64,000 nt of DNA, taken from NCBI GenBank assembly GCA_901456055.1, contig CABDWT010000019.1:62001-126000 (forward strand), written 5' to 3'. Source of the stretch: Phytobacter ursingii (GTDB lineage Bacteria > Pseudomonadota > Gammaproteobacteria > Enterobacterales > Enterobacteriaceae). Of the stretch, positions 10,213 through 20,820 are shown one piece after another. The translations under genes and the position numbers were made by a program. Position 1 is the stretch's first letter, and the number at the start of each line of letters is the position of its first letter. The notes below the pieces were generated by a model. That model was not told the DNA's origin, did not search any database, and worked only from the letters and a program-made list of their open reading frames with translations.

Positions 10213-11867
10213 TCAGCTCTCCCGCGTGCCAGCCAGAGTACGCGGGAGAACATCTTACGCAGGAGCAGCGGCACCGATTCCACGCCCCGCCGCCCCGCCT
10301 CCATCGCAACTTCAATCGCTAAATCCGGTTTCGACGAACGATGAATCGCTTTGATAATGACGCGGCGCATATTCATCGGCACATTTTCAGGCAACTGCGC
10401 CACACGGCGATACACATCGTCAAACCCCTCGCGAAACATAAAATGCTCCATGTCCAGCGCCGGCAGCTCGGTTAAGTGTTCGCGCACCTGATCACGTTCC
10501 TCGTTCAGCAGACTGCGCACCGTAGCCGCATATTTTTTGCCAGCTTCATCACCGTCGACCAGCACATGCCATTCTATCCCCATGCGTTTGGCGAATTTGA
10601 TCAAGGGTTTTAACCCGGACTGGGCGAACTCGATCACCTTAATCCCTTCCGCATCGAAATGATGCCCACACTGCCGCGCCAGTTCGTTAATCACCCAGGT
10701 CTCTGTTTCGCCCTCTACCAGAAGCCAACAGCGGGCAAACAACGCCGACGCGCGATTAAACCGGATATGAAAGGCAATGCGCCGTCCCTCCTCCGCGTTC
10801 ATTCCACCCGGCCCCAGGCGCCATGCGGCAACCCGTGACGACTCCCTCACAAGGCGGCACACATGCTCAACCGGGGTGAGTGAAAGCAGCTCCCCGGAGT
10901 TAGTGGTCGTAATTTGCTGTAAGGGCAGTAAGTTAAGCAATTGCCAGGCGACGGAAAGCATAATGGGGTGCAGTCGCGTCTCCGGATCCTCAACCAACAA
11001 AAGCGGTCGCGCATCGCGATCCAGGCGCACGGTCCCTTTAGCCTGTAATAACGTCGAAAAAAAGCCCAGCAGGATGACCCGGTACATACGTCCGCCGGGT
11101 TTATCAATCATACGGTTAATGATATCGAGGTAGCGCCAGCTACGCTGCTCATCGTGAGAACGACGGCGCATCAGGCGCTGATGGGACGGACCACTGCCCT
11201 GTTCAGCAAAATAGTGCTCCAGCAGTTGTACCATTGCTGACAATCCATGACGAATTTGCCCGTCCGTCAGATTTTGCGGGTGGGTCACCAGTTCCCGGGA
11301 GAGAAAATCCAGTTGACGCGCCGTTGCTTCCACTTCCAGTGTCTCCGGCAGCGAGCCATTGCGGATACGTCGCATAAAGCGCGCATCGCGCAGACGCAGC
11401 ACTGGCATCAGACGGATAAGATGGCGTGCCATATCATCAATATCATCGAGTAGCAGCGCCTGTCCCTGAGCATCAAGAAAGCTGCGCAACGTCATCACAC
11501 TATCATCTTGCGCCAGCTCTCCTTCCAGACGATAAAACAGACGCTGATAACCATCATCACTGGCCACCCAGCACGGCAGGAGTGGTCGATAACGGCGTGT
11601 ACGGTATCGTCCCGGTTCTGATTCACGAAACGTCAGGATAATGTGCAAATGGTGCTCACGCCCCTGGATATCGCCCGGTGGAAACCAAAAATCTTCACGC
11701 ACAAAATGATATAAATCCGTCTCCGGCGAGAGCAACAGCGTCAGCGCATCCAGCAGGCTTGATTTACCCCAGGCATTTTCCCCGATCAGGACGTTGTTTT
11801 GTTCCAGCATCAGCGATAGCCGATTGATACCGCGAAACCCGACAATCTCTACGCGCTCCAGAATCAT
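10209..11867 (-). CDS. ybjD: YbjD, OLD-family ATP-dependent nuclease-like protein
   Basis: The 552-residue product has an SMC-like ABC ATPase N-terminal part (Walker A GENAWGKSS near residue 33, Walker B-like LLLVEDPETRLHP near residue 290). A C-terminal TOPRIM domain follows, with the acidic start LLVEGETE and a DGDEAGK segment. This is the OLD nuclease architecture, named for the phage P2 overcoming-lysogenization-defect protein. The cellular role of E. coli YbjD is not established. It is the same length as the E. coli protein and lies in the same place. Confidence 0.93.
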   Translation of the reverse strand: MILERVEIVGFRGINRLSLMLEQNNVLIGENAWGKSSLLDALTLLLSPETDLYHFVREDFWFPPGDIQGREHHLHIILTFRESEPGRYRTRRYRPLLPCWVASDDGYQRLFYRLEGELAQDDSVMTLRSFLDAQGQALLLDDIDDMARHLIRLMPVLRLRDARFMRRIRNGSLPETLEVEATARQLDFLSRELVTHPQNLTDGQIRHGLSAMVQLLEHYFAEQGSGPSHQRLMRRRSHDEQRSWRYLDIINRMIDKPGGRMYRVILLGFFSTLLQAKGTVRLDRDARPLLLVEDPETRLHPIMLSVAWQLLNLLPLQQITTTNSGELLSLTPVEHVCRLVRESSRVAAWRLGPGGMNAEEGRRIAFHIRFNRASALFARCWLLVEGETETWVINELARQCGHHFDAEGIKVIEFAQSGLKPLIKFAKRMGIEWHVLVDGDEAGKKYAATVRSLLNEERDQVREHLTELPALDMEHFMFREGFDDVYRRVAQLPENVPMNMRRVIIKAIHRSSKPDLAIEVAMEAGRRGVESVPLLLRKMFSRVLWLARGRAD

Positions 11868-12213
11868 AGCCCCTCCGGGAAATATCTCTTTTTTCCATTA
11901 AGTTAGCTCAAGTATAGCGGCATGATACGGGGCAAAACACGGTATTTATCATAGATTAAGCATCCATGAACATGATTCAGCTTATCGACGCGCTTCTGAT
12001 TTATTTCTTACCGAATTGGGTCTTTCATTCGAAATTATTATTCACTGCGTTTTTTCGAGCAGCGTAACGCTATTATCATCACCTTGCCCTAAATCAAATT
12101 AAAGCCATTTATTGGGCTGGTTCTCACTCGCCATTATTTCTAAAATTGTGACTCAACAGCCAGCGAAATGTATATGGCTGTCTTCACAGGACGTAAAATT
12201 TATTGAGGACATT
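11868..12213. other. Divergent intergenic region ybjD-aqpZ
   Basis: This AT-rich 346-base gap between divergent genes has no convincing gene. A reading frame runs into aqpZ from 12112 but adds 34 residues unlike any AqpZ N terminus, so I treat it as leader. The aqpZ ribosome-binding site TGAGGA is at its right end. Confidence 0.5.
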
Positions 12214-12909
12214 ATGTTTAGAAAATTAGCGGCAGAATGTTTCGGTACATTCTGGCTGGTATTTGGTGGTTGCGGGAGTGCGGTATTAGCCGCTGCATTT
12301 CCTGAGCTGGGAATTGGTTTTGTCGGCGTAGCGCTGGCATTTGGTTTAACCGTATTAACGATGGCTTACGCTGTCGGGCATATTTCTGGTGGACATTTTA
12401 ATCCTGCCGTAACTCTGGGATTATGGGCTGGTGGTCGTTTCCCGGCAAAAGAGATTATCGGTTATATCATTGCTCAACTGGTTGGCGGGATAATTGCTGC
12501 CGGCGTGCTATACCTGATTGCAAGTGGTAAAGCGGGCTTTGATGCTGCCGCCAGCGGCTTTGCATCAAATGGCTACGGCGAACATTCGCCTGGTCAATAT
12601 TCTATGACCTCCGCCATCATTATTGAAATTGTACTCACCTGTGGATTCCTGTTAGTTATTCTTGGTGCAACGGATAAATATGCACCTGCTGGCTTTGCTC
12701 CTGTCGCCATCGGTCTTGCTTTAACGCTGATACATTTAATCAGTATCCCTGTAACAAATACCTCTGTTAATCCAGCTCGTAGCACCGCCGTGGCACTTTT
12801 TCAGGGGGGCTGGGCGTTGAATCAATTATGGCTATTTTGGGCAATGCCCATTATTGGCGGCATCCTTGGCGGTATGTTGTATCGCACACTGCTGGAAAAA
12901 CGAGATTAA
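12214..12909 (+). CDS. aqpZ: Aquaporin Z
   Basis: AqpZ is the bacterial water channel, a tetramer in the inner membrane. The 231-residue product has six membrane helices and both NPA boxes (HFNPAV near residue 63 and VNPARS near residue 186). The second is preceded by the Thr residues typical of the selectivity region. The ATG at 12214 ([20 protein letters not shown]) matches the E. coli start and has a GAGGA ribosome-binding site. Confidence 0.98.
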   Translation: MFRKLAAECFGTFWLVFGGCGSAVLAAAFPELGIGFVGVALAFGLTVLTMAYAVGHISGGHFNPAVTLGLWAGGRFPAKEIIGYIIAQLVGGIIAAGVLYLIASGKAGFDAAASGFASNGYGEHSPGQYSMTSAIIIEIVLTCGFLLVILGATDKYAPAGFAPVAIGLALTLIHLISIPVTNTSVNPARSTAVALFQGGWALNQLWLFWAMPIIGGILGGMLYRTLLEKRD

Positions 12910-13130
12910 TTCAAATTAAGCCAATAAATTATTGGCTTAATTTATGTATACATTTTACTTTGCCTGATCTCAGCCCCCGCTTCTGTATTGAAGCAGCAAC
13001 CGGCGTTTTTCGCGCAAGAAAGATGCCGGTATCTTCGCAATCTGCGGTATCGCTAATCATTCTCTTTATTATTCAGTGCGCCTTCTCTTTTAACATTTAC
13101 TCCCTAAGCGGTAGATCGGCGACACTAAAA

Positions 13131-13144
13131 TTGCGCTAAATCAA
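13131..13144 (+). promoter_or_regulatory. Candidate FNR site upstream of hcp
   Basis: TTGCG-CTAA-ATCAA fits the FNR consensus TTGAT-N4-ATCAA with one degenerate half. hcp in E. coli is an FNR-activated anaerobic gene, and the site lies about 100 bases before the start codon. Confidence 0.5.
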
Positions 13145-13203
13145 TCTCCCTGCACATTGCATAAAAAACATCTTTTAAGCCTTTCGGGAGCAGCATAATC
13201 TTA

Positions 13204-13226
13204 AACATGCATTTCAAATATAACTT
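13204..13226 (+). promoter_or_regulatory. Candidate NsrR operator upstream of hcp
   Basis: Two 11-base half-sites separated by one base, AACATGCATTT and AAATATAACTT, match the NsrR inverted-repeat consensus (AANATGCATTT-N-AAATGCATNTT). The right half is degenerate. The site ends 19 bases before the hcp ATG. NsrR is the NO-sensing repressor of hcp-hcr in E. coli. Confidence 0.65.
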
Positions 13227-13245
13227 TAATTTATAGGGTGTGACT

Positions 13246-14898
13246 ATGTTTTGTGTGCAATGTGAACAGACCATCCGTACCCCGGCTGGTGACGGCTGCG
13301 CGTATGCGCAGGGTATGTGCGGCAAAACGGCCGAAACATCGGACCTCCAGGATCTTCTGATCGCCGCGCTGCAAGGGCTGTCTGCCTGGGCCAGCAAAGC
13401 GCGTGAATATGGCATTATCGATCACGAAATCGATAACTTTGCCCCGCGCGCATTCTTTTCCACGCTGACCAACGTCAACTTTGATTCTGCCCGTATCGTC
13501 GGCTATGCGCGTGAAGCGATTGCTTATCGTGACGCGTTAAAAGCACAGTGTCTGAGCAAAGACCCGGCAGCCACTGTCGATAACCCGATGGCAGATCTGC
13601 AACTGGTCAGCGACGACCTGGGCGACCTGCAGCGCCAGGCGGCTGCGTTCACACCCAATATTGATAAAGCGGTGATTGGCGAAAATATTCTCGGCCTGCG
13701 CCTGCTGTGCCTGTACGGTCTGAAAGGGGCCGCAGCCTATATGGAGCACGCGCATGTTCTCGGGCAGTACGACAACGAGATTTACGCGCAGTACCATAAA
13801 ATTATGGCGTGGCTGGGCACCTGGCCTGCTGACATGAACGCCCTGCTCAACTGCTCGATGGAAATCGGTCAGATGAACTTTAAAGTGATGAGCATCCTGG
13901 ATGCGGGCGAAACGACCGCCTATGGCCACCCGACCCCGACTCAGGTCAATGTGAAGGCGGTTGCCGGTAAATGCATCCTGATTTCCGGACATGACCTGAA
14001 AGACCTGCATAACCTGTTGCAACAGACCGAAGGCACGGGTGTTAATGTCTATACCCACGGCGAAATGTTGCCAGCCCATGGCTATCCGGAACTGCGCAAA
14101 TATAAACATCTGGTCGGTAACTACGGTAGCGGCTGGCAGAACCAGCAGGTTGAATTTGCCCGTTTCCCAGGCCCCATCGTGATGACCTCAAACTGCATCA
14201 TTGACCCGACCGTCGGTGCCTATGATGACCGCATCTGGACCCGCAGCATCGTTGGCTGGCCGGGCGTGAACCATCTGGAAGGCGATGACTTCACTCCGGT
14301 TATCGATCAGGCAAAACAACTGGCGGGCTTCCCGTACAGCGAAATCGAACATTTGATCACCGTTGGTTTTGGCCGTCAGACACTGCTGGGCGCAGTGGAT
14401 ACCCTGATTGATCTGGTAAGCCGCGAAAAACTGCGTCACGTCTTCCTGCTGGGCGGCTGCGATGGCGCACGCGGTGAACGTAACTATTTCACCGATTTCG
14501 CCACCAGCGTACCGGATAACTGTTTGATCCTGACCCTGGCCTGCGGAAAATACCGCTTCAACAAGCTGGACTTCGGCACTATCGAAGGTCTGCCGCGCCT
14601 GATCGATGCCGGTCAATGTAACGACGCCTACTCGGCCATTATTCTTGCCGTCACGCTGGCAGAGAAACTGGGCTGCGGCGTGAACGACCTGCCGCTGTCG
14701 CTGGTGCTCTCCTGGTTTGAGCAAAAAGCGATCGTCATTCTGCTGACGCTGCTGTCTTTGGGCGTAACTAATATCGTTACCGGGCCAACCGCACCTGGCT
14801 TCCTGACGCCAGATCTGCTGGCGGTACTGAATGAGAAATTCGGTCTGCGTTCCATCACGACCGTAGAGCAGGATATGCAGCAGTTACTGGGCGCATAA
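13246..14898 (+). CDS. hcp: Hydroxylamine reductase / hybrid cluster protein
   Basis: Hcp is a cytoplasmic enzyme reported to reduce NO or hydroxylamine under nitrosative stress, and to act in protein S-nitrosylation. The 550-residue product has the N-terminal cluster ligands in the spacing C-X2-C-X11-C-X6-C ([16 protein letters not shown]). Further in are the hybrid-cluster ligands, such as [14 protein letters not shown] and [10 protein letters not shown] start at the ATG at 13246; a GTG two codons earlier is also possible. hcr follows 10 bases later. Confidence 0.97.
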   Translation: MFCVQCEQTIRTPAGDGCAYAQGMCGKTAETSDLQDLLIAALQGLSAWASKAREYGIIDHEIDNFAPRAFFSTLTNVNFDSARIVGYAREAIAYRDALKAQCLSKDPAATVDNPMADLQLVSDDLGDLQRQAAAFTPNIDKAVIGENILGLRLLCLYGLKGAAAYMEHAHVLGQYDNEIYAQYHKIMAWLGTWPADMNALLNCSMEIGQMNFKVMSILDAGETTAYGHPTPTQVNVKAVAGKCILISGHDLKDLHNLLQQTEGTGVNVYTHGEMLPAHGYPELRKYKHLVGNYGSGWQNQQVEFARFPGPIVMTSNCIIDPTVGAYDDRIWTRSIVGWPGVNHLEGDDFTPVIDQAKQLAGFPYSEIEHLITVGFGRQTLLGAVDTLIDLVSREKLRHVFLLGGCDGARGERNYFTDFATSVPDNCLILTLACGKYRFNKLDFGTIEGLPRLIDAGQCNDAYSAIILAVTLAEKLGCGVNDLPLSLVLSWFEQKAIVILLTLLSLGVTNIVTGPTAPGFLTPDLLAVLNEKFGLRSITTVEQDMQQLLGA

Positions 14899-14908
14899 GG
14901 AGCAGAGA

Positions 14909-15877
14909 ATGACGATGCCAACCCCGCAGTGTCCGTGGCGTATGCAGGTTCACCATATCCAACAAGAAACACCGGATGTCTGGACGCTGTCGCTGTTATG
15001 CCATGATTATTACCCGTACCGTGCCGGCCAGTATGCGCTGGTAAGTATTCGCAACAGCGCTGAGCAGATGCGTGCGTATACCCTCTCCTCCACGCCGGGA
15101 GTAAGTGAGTACATCACGTTGACTATCCGTCGTCTCGATGGCGGTCTGGGCTCAGAGTGGCTGACGCGAGACGTCAAACGCGGCGATTATCTCTGGCTGT
15201 CTGATGCGCAAGGGGAATTTACCTGCGACAACAAGACCAGCGATAAATTGCTCTTGCTGGCGGCGGGCTGTGGGGTAACACCGATCATGTCGATGCGCCG
15301 CTGGCTGGCAAAATACCGCCCGCAGGCTGATGTGCAGGTTATTTTTAGCGTGCGCTCACCGCAGGATGTGATTTTTGCCGACGAGTGGCAAAACTACCCG
15401 GTAACGCTGGTGGCGGAAAACAACGCCACCGCAGGCTACCTTGCCGGTCGTCTGACACAAGAGATCCTGCGTAGCGTCCCGGACCTTGCCGCGCGCACTG
15501 TCATGACCTGTGGACCCGCGCCGTATATGGACCAGGTAGAGAAGGATGTTAAGGCGCTGGGCGTAACGCAGTTCTTTAACGAGAAGTTCTTCACCCCCGT
15601 GGCCGAAGCGGCAACCAGCGGGCTGAAATTTACGAAACTGCAACCCGCGAAAGCGTTTTACGGCCCGGTTGGCACCACATTGCTGGAAGCATTCGAAAGT
15701 AACAAGGTGCCGGTCAATGCCGCCTGTCGCGCAGGTGTCTGCGGTTCGTGTAAAACGAAGGTGATATCCGGTAAGTACAGCGTCACCAGCACCATGACAC
15801 TGACACCACAGGAAATTGCTGAGGGGTATGTTCTGGCCTGTTCCTGCCACCCGGAAAGCGATCTGGTTCTGGCATAA
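14909..15877 (+). CDS. hcr: NADH oxidoreductase Hcr, electron donor to Hcp
   Basis: Hcr passes electrons from NADH to Hcp. The 322-residue product has a ferredoxin-reductase-type FAD domain (RAYTLSS), an NAD domain (LLAAGCGVTPIMSM and MTCGPAPYM) and a C-terminal plant-type [2Fe-2S] domain with CRAGVCGSC and a last Cys in ACSCHP. It is the second gene of the hcp-hcr operon and is followed by a strong terminator. Confidence 0.97.
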   Translation: MTMPTPQCPWRMQVHHIQQETPDVWTLSLLCHDYYPYRAGQYALVSIRNSAEQMRAYTLSSTPGVSEYITLTIRRLDGGLGSEWLTRDVKRGDYLWLSDAQGEFTCDNKTSDKLLLLAAGCGVTPIMSMRRWLAKYRPQADVQVIFSVRSPQDVIFADEWQNYPVTLVAENNATAGYLAGRLTQEILRSVPDLAARTVMTCGPAPYMDQVEKDVKALGVTQFFNEKFFTPVAEAATSGLKFTKLQPAKAFYGPVGTTLLEAFESNKVPVNAACRAGVCGSCKTKVISGKYSVTSTMTLTPQEIAEGYVLACSCHPESDLVLA

Positions 15878-15900
15878 ACGCCAGAATCCTGATAAGCGAA

Positions 15901-15930
15901 AGCCCTTCCTTTTCAGGAAGGGCTTTTTTT
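15901..15930 (+). terminator. Intrinsic terminator after hcr
   Basis: A perfect 10-bp stem AGCCCTTCCT / AGGAAGGGCT with a 4-base loop is followed by T7. It lies between hcr and the convergent DoxX-family gene. Confidence 0.9.
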
Positions 15931-15935
15931 ATGCC

Positions 15936-16367
15936 TCAACGCCACTCAGCTGGCGCAACGGAGTAACGCCCCGCGCCCAGGAAGGCCAGTGCCAGCGCCG
16001 CAACAAAGAAATAGACCAGGCTTTCAATCGCCCATGCGCCGGTTTTTTCCAATTCAAAGGTGGCGCTTACGTCGACCATCAGCCATGCAACCACCATCGT
16101 AAAAGCCAGTACCAGGGCCGCTGGTCGCAGCAGAATGCCGAGAATAATCAGGGCCGGGCAAACCACTTCCCCGATCAGCACGCCATACGCGATAAAACCC
16201 GGTAAACCTTTCGCCACCAGCATCCCCGCAATGCCATCAATGCCGCCAATGAGTTTATGAAGGCCGTGGAACAACATTAATCCACCCACCGTCAAACGCA
16301 GCAGCAGACGCCCAAAATCTTCATGTGCCAACATCTTATTAACAGAATTTAACAATGATTTAACCAT
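15936..16367 (-). CDS. DoxX family inner-membrane protein
   Basis: The 143-residue product has four predicted membrane helices and the DoxX-family pattern: an N-terminal amphipathic region, then LLLRLTVGGLMLFHGLHKL, GLPGFIAYGVLIGEV and a VLAFTMVVAWLMV helix. DoxX proteins are small membrane proteins, some linked to redox or sulfur chemistry; the function of this one is unknown. It lies between hcr and poxB, where E. coli K-12 has no gene, and is divergent from poxB. A start at the Met at 16334 is also possible. Confidence 0.8.
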   Translation of the reverse strand: MVKSLLNSVNKMLAHEDFGRLLLRLTVGGLMLFHGLHKLIGGIDGIAGMLVAKGLPGFIAYGVLIGEVVCPALIILGILLRPAALVLAFTMVVAWLMVDVSATFELEKTGAWAIESLVYFFVAALALAFLGAGRYSVAPAEWR

Positions 16368-16518
16368 TTGAAATGATTCCTATTTTTATTCGACAAAAGC
16401 AGATTATTCCTAATATGAAAATAAATAAAGCCCTAACTAATTAGGGGCAATTTACGCACAATTAATGACATTTCATCGACTACGCTTGTAGACGGAACAA
16501 CAACATGGAGGCGTAACG

Positions 16519-18237
16519 ATGAAACAGACTGTGGCCGCATATATCGCCAGTACACTTGAACAGGCAGGCGTGAAACGCATTTGGGGGGTAACCGGAGATT
16601 CGTTAAACGGATTGAGTGACAGCCTTAACCGCATGGGCACCATTGACTGGATGTCGACACGTCATGAAGAGGTCGCCGCCTTTGCGGCAGGCGCGGAAGC
16701 ACAACTCACCGGTGAGCTGGCGGTCTGTGCGGGTTCCTGTGGACCTGGCAACCTGCATCTGATTAACGGGCTGTTCGACTGTCATCGCAACCACGTGCCG
16801 GTGCTGGCGATTGCCGCCCATATTCCCTCCAGCGAAATCGGCAGCGGTTATTTTCAGGAGACCCACCCGCAAGAGTTGTTCCGTGAATGCAGCCACTATT
16901 GTGAGCTTGTCTCCACACCCGAACAGATCCCGCAGGTGCTGGCCATCGCCATGCGCAAAGCCGTGCTTAATCGTGGCGTTTCCGTCGTCGTCTTACCCGG
17001 CGATGTGGCGTTGAAACCGGCGCCGGAGACCGCCAGCAGCCACTGGTATCCGGCTCCGCAACCAGTCGTGGTGCCCACGGAGGAAGAATTAAAAAAACTG
17101 GCGCAGCTGCTGCGTTATTCCAGCAATATTGCCCTGATGTGCGGCAGCGGTTGCGCGGGCGCGCACCGTGCGCTGATTGAATTTGCCGGTAAACTGAAAG
17201 CCCCTGTTGTGCATGCCATGCGCGGTAAAGAGCATGTGGAGTATGACAACCCGTATGATGTCGGTATGACCGGGTTAATTGGCTTCTCATCGGGTTTCCA
17301 TACCATGATGAATGCCGATACGTTAATCCTGCTCGGTACCCAGTTCCCCTATCGCGCCTTTTATCCCACGGATGCCAAAATTATTCAGATTGATATCAAT
17401 CCGGGCAGTATTGGCGCACACAGTAAAGTAGATATGGCGCTGGTGGGCGATATTAATGCCACCCTCACCGCCCTGCTTCCGCTGCTGGAAGAAAAAACCG
17501 ATCGTCGCTTTCTGGACAAAGCGCTGGAGCATTACCGTGATGCACGCAAAGGCCTGGACGATCTGGCAAAACCCAGTGAAAAAGCCATCCATCCGCAATA
17601 TCTGGCGCAACAGATTAGCCACTTCGCCAGCGACGACGCCATTTTCACCTGCGATGTAGGCACGCCTACCGTCTGGGCCGCACGTTATCTGAAAATGAAC
17701 GGTAAGCGCCGTCTGCTGGGGTCGTTCAACCACGGGTCGATGGCCAATGCGATGCCGCAGGCTCTGGGGGCGAAAGCGACGCATCCGCAACGCCAGGTGG
17801 TGGCGATGTGCGGCGATGGCGGTTTTAGCATGCTGATGGGGGATTTTCTCTCCGTGGTGCAGATGAAGCTGCCTGTCAAAATCATCGTTTTTAACAATAG
17901 TGTGCTCGGTTTTGTGGCGATGGAGATGAAAGCCGGTGGCTATCTCACCGATGGTACAGAGCTGCACGATACCAATTTCGCCCGTATTGCCGAAGCATGT
18001 GGGATAACCGGTATCCGGGTGGAAAAATCCGCCGATGTGGATGAAGCGCTCCAGCGGGCGTTTTCGATTGATGGCCCGGTGCTGGTCGATGTAGTGGTAG
18101 CGAAAGAAGAGCTGGCTATCCCGCCGCAAATCAAACTGGAACAGGCCAAAGGCTTTAGCCTTTATATGTTGCGCGCCATTATCAACGGACGCGGCGATGA
18201 GGTGATGGAACTGGCGAAAACGAACTGGCTCAGGTAA
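16519..18237 (+). CDS. poxB: Pyruvate dehydrogenase (ubiquinone), pyruvate oxidase
   Basis: PoxB is a peripheral membrane flavoprotein that converts pyruvate to acetate and CO2 and reduces ubiquinone, mainly in stationary phase. The 572-residue product has the three domains of ThDP enzymes. The catalytic Glu is in [16 protein letters not shown], and the ThDP-binding motif [11 protein letters not shown] lies near residue 433. The amphipathic C-terminal lipid-binding tail ends ELAKTNWLR. The start has a GGAGG ribosome-binding site. ltaE follows after 38 bases. Confidence 0.98.
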   Translation: MKQTVAAYIASTLEQAGVKRIWGVTGDSLNGLSDSLNRMGTIDWMSTRHEEVAAFAAGAEAQLTGELAVCAGSCGPGNLHLINGLFDCHRNHVPVLAIAAHIPSSEIGSGYFQETHPQELFRECSHYCELVSTPEQIPQVLAIAMRKAVLNRGVSVVVLPGDVALKPAPETASSHWYPAPQPVVVPTEEELKKLAQLLRYSSNIALMCGSGCAGAHRALIEFAGKLKAPVVHAMRGKEHVEYDNPYDVGMTGLIGFSSGFHTMMNADTLILLGTQFPYRAFYPTDAKIIQIDINPGSIGAHSKVDMALVGDINATLTALLPLLEEKTDRRFLDKALEHYRDARKGLDDLAKPSEKAIHPQYLAQQISHFASDDAIFTCDVGTPTVWAARYLKMNGKRRLLGSFNHGSMANAMPQALGAKATHPQRQVVAMCGDGGFSMLMGDFLSVVQMKLPVKIIVFNNSVLGFVAMEMKAGGYLTDGTELHDTNFARIAEACGITGIRVEKSADVDEALQRAFSIDGPVLVDVVVAKEELAIPPQIKLEQAKGFSLYMLRAIINGRGDEVMELAKTNWLR

Positions 18238-18275
18238 AACAGGAGGCACTACCGCCAGTAAATAAGGAAATTATC

Positions 18276-19277
18276 GTGATCGATTTACGCAGTGATACCG
18301 TTACCCGTCCGGGGCGCGCCATGCTGGAACAGATGCTGACAGCGCCGGTCGGGGACGATGTTTACGGGGATGACCCGACCGTCAATGAACTGCAGCGTTA
18401 CGCGGCTGAACTGGGCGGCAAGGAAGCGGCGTTGTTTTTGCCTACGGGTACCCAGGCAAACCTGGTGGCGTTGCTCAGCCATTGCGAGCGAGGGGAAGAG
18501 TACATTGTCGGTCAGGCCGCGCACAATTACCTCTACGAAGCCGGTGGCGCCGCGGTACTGGGCAGTATCCAGCCACAGCCGATCGACGCTGCGCCTGACG
18601 GCAGCCTGCCGCTCGATAAAGTGGCCATGAAGATCAAACCGGACGATATCCACTTTGCCCGCACCCGGCTGCTAAGCCTGGAAAACACCCACAACGGGAA
18701 AGTCCTGCCGCGAGACTACCTGCGCCAGGCGTGGGAATTCACCCGTCAGCATAACCTTGCGTTGCACGTTGATGGCGCACGCATTTTCAATGCCGTAGTG
18801 GAATATGGCTGCACGCTGCGCGACATCACTCAATACTGCGACTCGTTCACCATTTGCCTCTCCAAAGGTCTTGGCACGCCCGTCGGGTCACTGCTGGTGG
18901 GAAGCAAGGACTACATCAGGCGCGCCACTCGCTGGCGTAAAATGACCGGCGGTGGCATGCGTCAGGCCGGGATACTGGCGGCAGCCGGTCTCTACGCGCT
19001 TGAGCATAATGTCCAGCGACTGAAAGAAGATCACGACAACGCAGCCTGGCTGGCGACGCAGTTGCGTGAAATTGGCGCCGACGTGATGCGCAATGACACC
19101 AATATGCTGTTTGTCCGCGTAGGGGAAGAAAACGCGGCGGCGCTCGGTGCCTTTATGCATGAACGCGATGTACTGATTAACGCTTCACCGATTGTACGCC
19201 TGGTGACCCATCTGGACGTCAGCCGCGAGCAGCTTGCCAATGTCGTTTCGCACTGGCAGGCGTTTTTGCAGCGTTAA
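18276..19277 (+). CDS. ltaE: Low-specificity L-threonine aldolase
   Basis: LtaE is a PLP enzyme that cleaves L-threonine and L-allo-threonine to glycine and acetaldehyde. The 333-residue product matches E. coli LtaE, with the PLP-binding Lys in the [12 protein letters not shown] segment near residue 197 and the DGARIFN motif. The start codon is GTG ([12 protein letters not shown] follows). It is part of the run poxB-ltaE-ybjT. Confidence 0.97.
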   Translation: MIDLRSDTVTRPGRAMLEQMLTAPVGDDVYGDDPTVNELQRYAAELGGKEAALFLPTGTQANLVALLSHCERGEEYIVGQAAHNYLYEAGGAAVLGSIQPQPIDAAPDGSLPLDKVAMKIKPDDIHFARTRLLSLENTHNGKVLPRDYLRQAWEFTRQHNLALHVDGARIFNAVVEYGCTLRDITQYCDSFTICLSKGLGTPVGSLLVGSKDYIRRATRWRKMTGGGMRQAGILAAAGLYALEHNVQRLKEDHDNAAWLATQLREIGADVMRNDTNMLFVRVGEENAAALGAFMHERDVLINASPIVRLVTHLDVSREQLANVVSHWQAFLQR

Positions 19278-19287
19278 GGAGTCGGGT

Positions 19288-20724
19288 GTGTCGCAACGTA
19301 TTCTGGTGCTCGGGGCCAGTGGCTACATTGGTCAGCACCTGATCCAGGCGTTAAGTCAGCAGGGTCATGAGATTCTCGCGGTGGCACGCCAACTCTCTCG
19401 TCTGCAAAAGCAGCAGTTGCCGGGAGTAAGCTGCCATGAAACGGATCTTATCTGGCCGGACAATCTGCCGGCACTGCTTCAGGGTATCGATACGCTCTAT
19501 TTCCTGGTGCATAGCATGGGCGAGAGCGGCGATTTCATCGCCCAGGAGCGACAAATAGCCCTCAACGTGCGCGATGCATTGCGGCAATGCCCGGTCCGGC
19601 AGGTGATTTTTCTCAGCTCACTGCAGGCCAAAGGATCCAGTGATTCCAGTCACCTGATTGCCCGCCAGCTCACCGGCGATATCCTGCGTGACGCAGGTGT
19701 TCCTGTTACGGAACTGCGCGCCGGAATTATCGTTGGCGCAGGTTCGGCCGCGTTTGAAGTGATGCGCGATATGGTATACAACCTGCCGGTATTGACGCCG
19801 CCGCTGTGGGTACGTTCACGTACGACCCCTATCGCGCTGGAGAATCTGCTGCACTATCTGCTGGAATTGCGCCACCACCCGGCGCAGGAGCATCGGGTTT
19901 TCGAGGCCGCCGGCCCCGAAACGCTGAGCTACCAGCAACAGTTTGAACACTTTATGGCGGTCAGCGGCGTGACCCGGCCGCTGATCCCCATCCCTCTCCC
20001 CACCCGGCTTATCTCTGTCTGGTTTTTACAGGTCATTACGTCGGTGCCGCCGACCATCGCGCGCGCGCTGATTCAGGGCTTAAAGCACGACCTGCTGGCT
20101 GACGATGGTCCCCTTCGCGAACTCATCCCGCAAACCCTGATCACTTTCGACGAGGCGGTTCGTCGCACGCTTCGCGAAGAGGAGAAACTGGTGAATTCCA
20201 GCGACTGGGGCTACTCCCCGCAGGCATTTGCGCGCTGGCGTCCGCAATACGGCTATTTTCCCAAACAGGCGGGCTTTACTGTTGAAACCGCCGCCAGCCT
20301 CGACGCGCTGTGGGCGGTGGTTAACAAGATCGGCGGTAAAGAGCGCTACTTTTTTGGCAATATTCTCTGGCAAACCCGCGCCGCGCTGGACCATCTGATC
20401 GGCCATCGTCTGGCGAAAGGCCGTCCGCAACGTCCGTTTTTGCAGCCAGGCGATCAGGTCGATAGCTGGAAAGTGATTATCGCCGAGCCGCAAGAGCAAC
20501 TGGCACTGCTGTTTGGGATGAAAGCGCCGGGGCTCGGTCGCCTGAGCTTTACCCTCACCGACAAAGGCCATCACCGCCTGCTCGATATGCGCGCCTGGTG
20601 GCATCCACACGGTATGCCCGGGCTCCTCTACTGGTTACTGATGATCCCCGCACACCTGTTTATTTTTCGGGGCATGGCACGGCGTATTGCGCGACTGGCA
20701 GAACAAAACGCAGAAAAAAAGTAA
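19288..20724 (+). CDS. ybjT: YbjT, NAD(P)-binding SDR-like protein with C-terminal DUF2867
   Basis: The 478-residue product starts with a Rossmann nucleotide-binding motif ([13 protein letters not shown]), typical of atypical short-chain dehydrogenases. It ends with a DUF2867-type domain (from about residue 330) and a hydrophobic segment, [17 protein letters not shown]. The substrate is unknown. I chose the GTG at 19288 because AAGGAG lies seven bases upstream and the protein then aligns with E. coli YbjT. The gene begins 10 bases after ltaE. Confidence 0.93.
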   Translation: MSQRILVLGASGYIGQHLIQALSQQGHEILAVARQLSRLQKQQLPGVSCHETDLIWPDNLPALLQGIDTLYFLVHSMGESGDFIAQERQIALNVRDALRQCPVRQVIFLSSLQAKGSSDSSHLIARQLTGDILRDAGVPVTELRAGIIVGAGSAAFEVMRDMVYNLPVLTPPLWVRSRTTPIALENLLHYLLELRHHPAQEHRVFEAAGPETLSYQQQFEHFMAVSGVTRPLIPIPLPTRLISVWFLQVITSVPPTIARALIQGLKHDLLADDGPLRELIPQTLITFDEAVRRTLREEEKLVNSSDWGYSPQAFARWRPQYGYFPKQAGFTVETAASLDALWAVVNKIGGKERYFFGNILWQTRAALDHLIGHRLAKGRPQRPFLQPGDQVDSWKVIIAEPQEQLALLFGMKAPGLGRLSFTLTDKGHHRLLDMRAWWHPHGMPGLLYWLLMIPAHLFIFRGMARRIARLAEQNAEKK

Positions 20725-20820
20725 ATTCAGACATTATTCTTTCACGTTTCCCATTGCATACCGCCGTATTTCACGGAAGAATGCGCACGCAATGATTGCG
20801 GGTCACTATAGTGGATTGCT

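Larger units (their letters stand above)
12910..13245. other. Intergenic region aqpZ-hcp, without lysO
   Basis: In E. coli the lysine exporter gene lysO (ybjE) lies here; in this window the gap is only 336 bases and I see no remnant of it in any frame. The right half is the hcp control region with FNR-like and NsrR-like sites. The left half shows only AT-rich DNA directly after aqpZ. Confidence 0.6.

Noticed and set aside
17323-18249. A 308-codon frame opposite poxB
   Set aside because: It is antisense to the conserved poxB coding sequence, with a His/Arg-rich composition and no domain. It arises from the codon bias of poxB.
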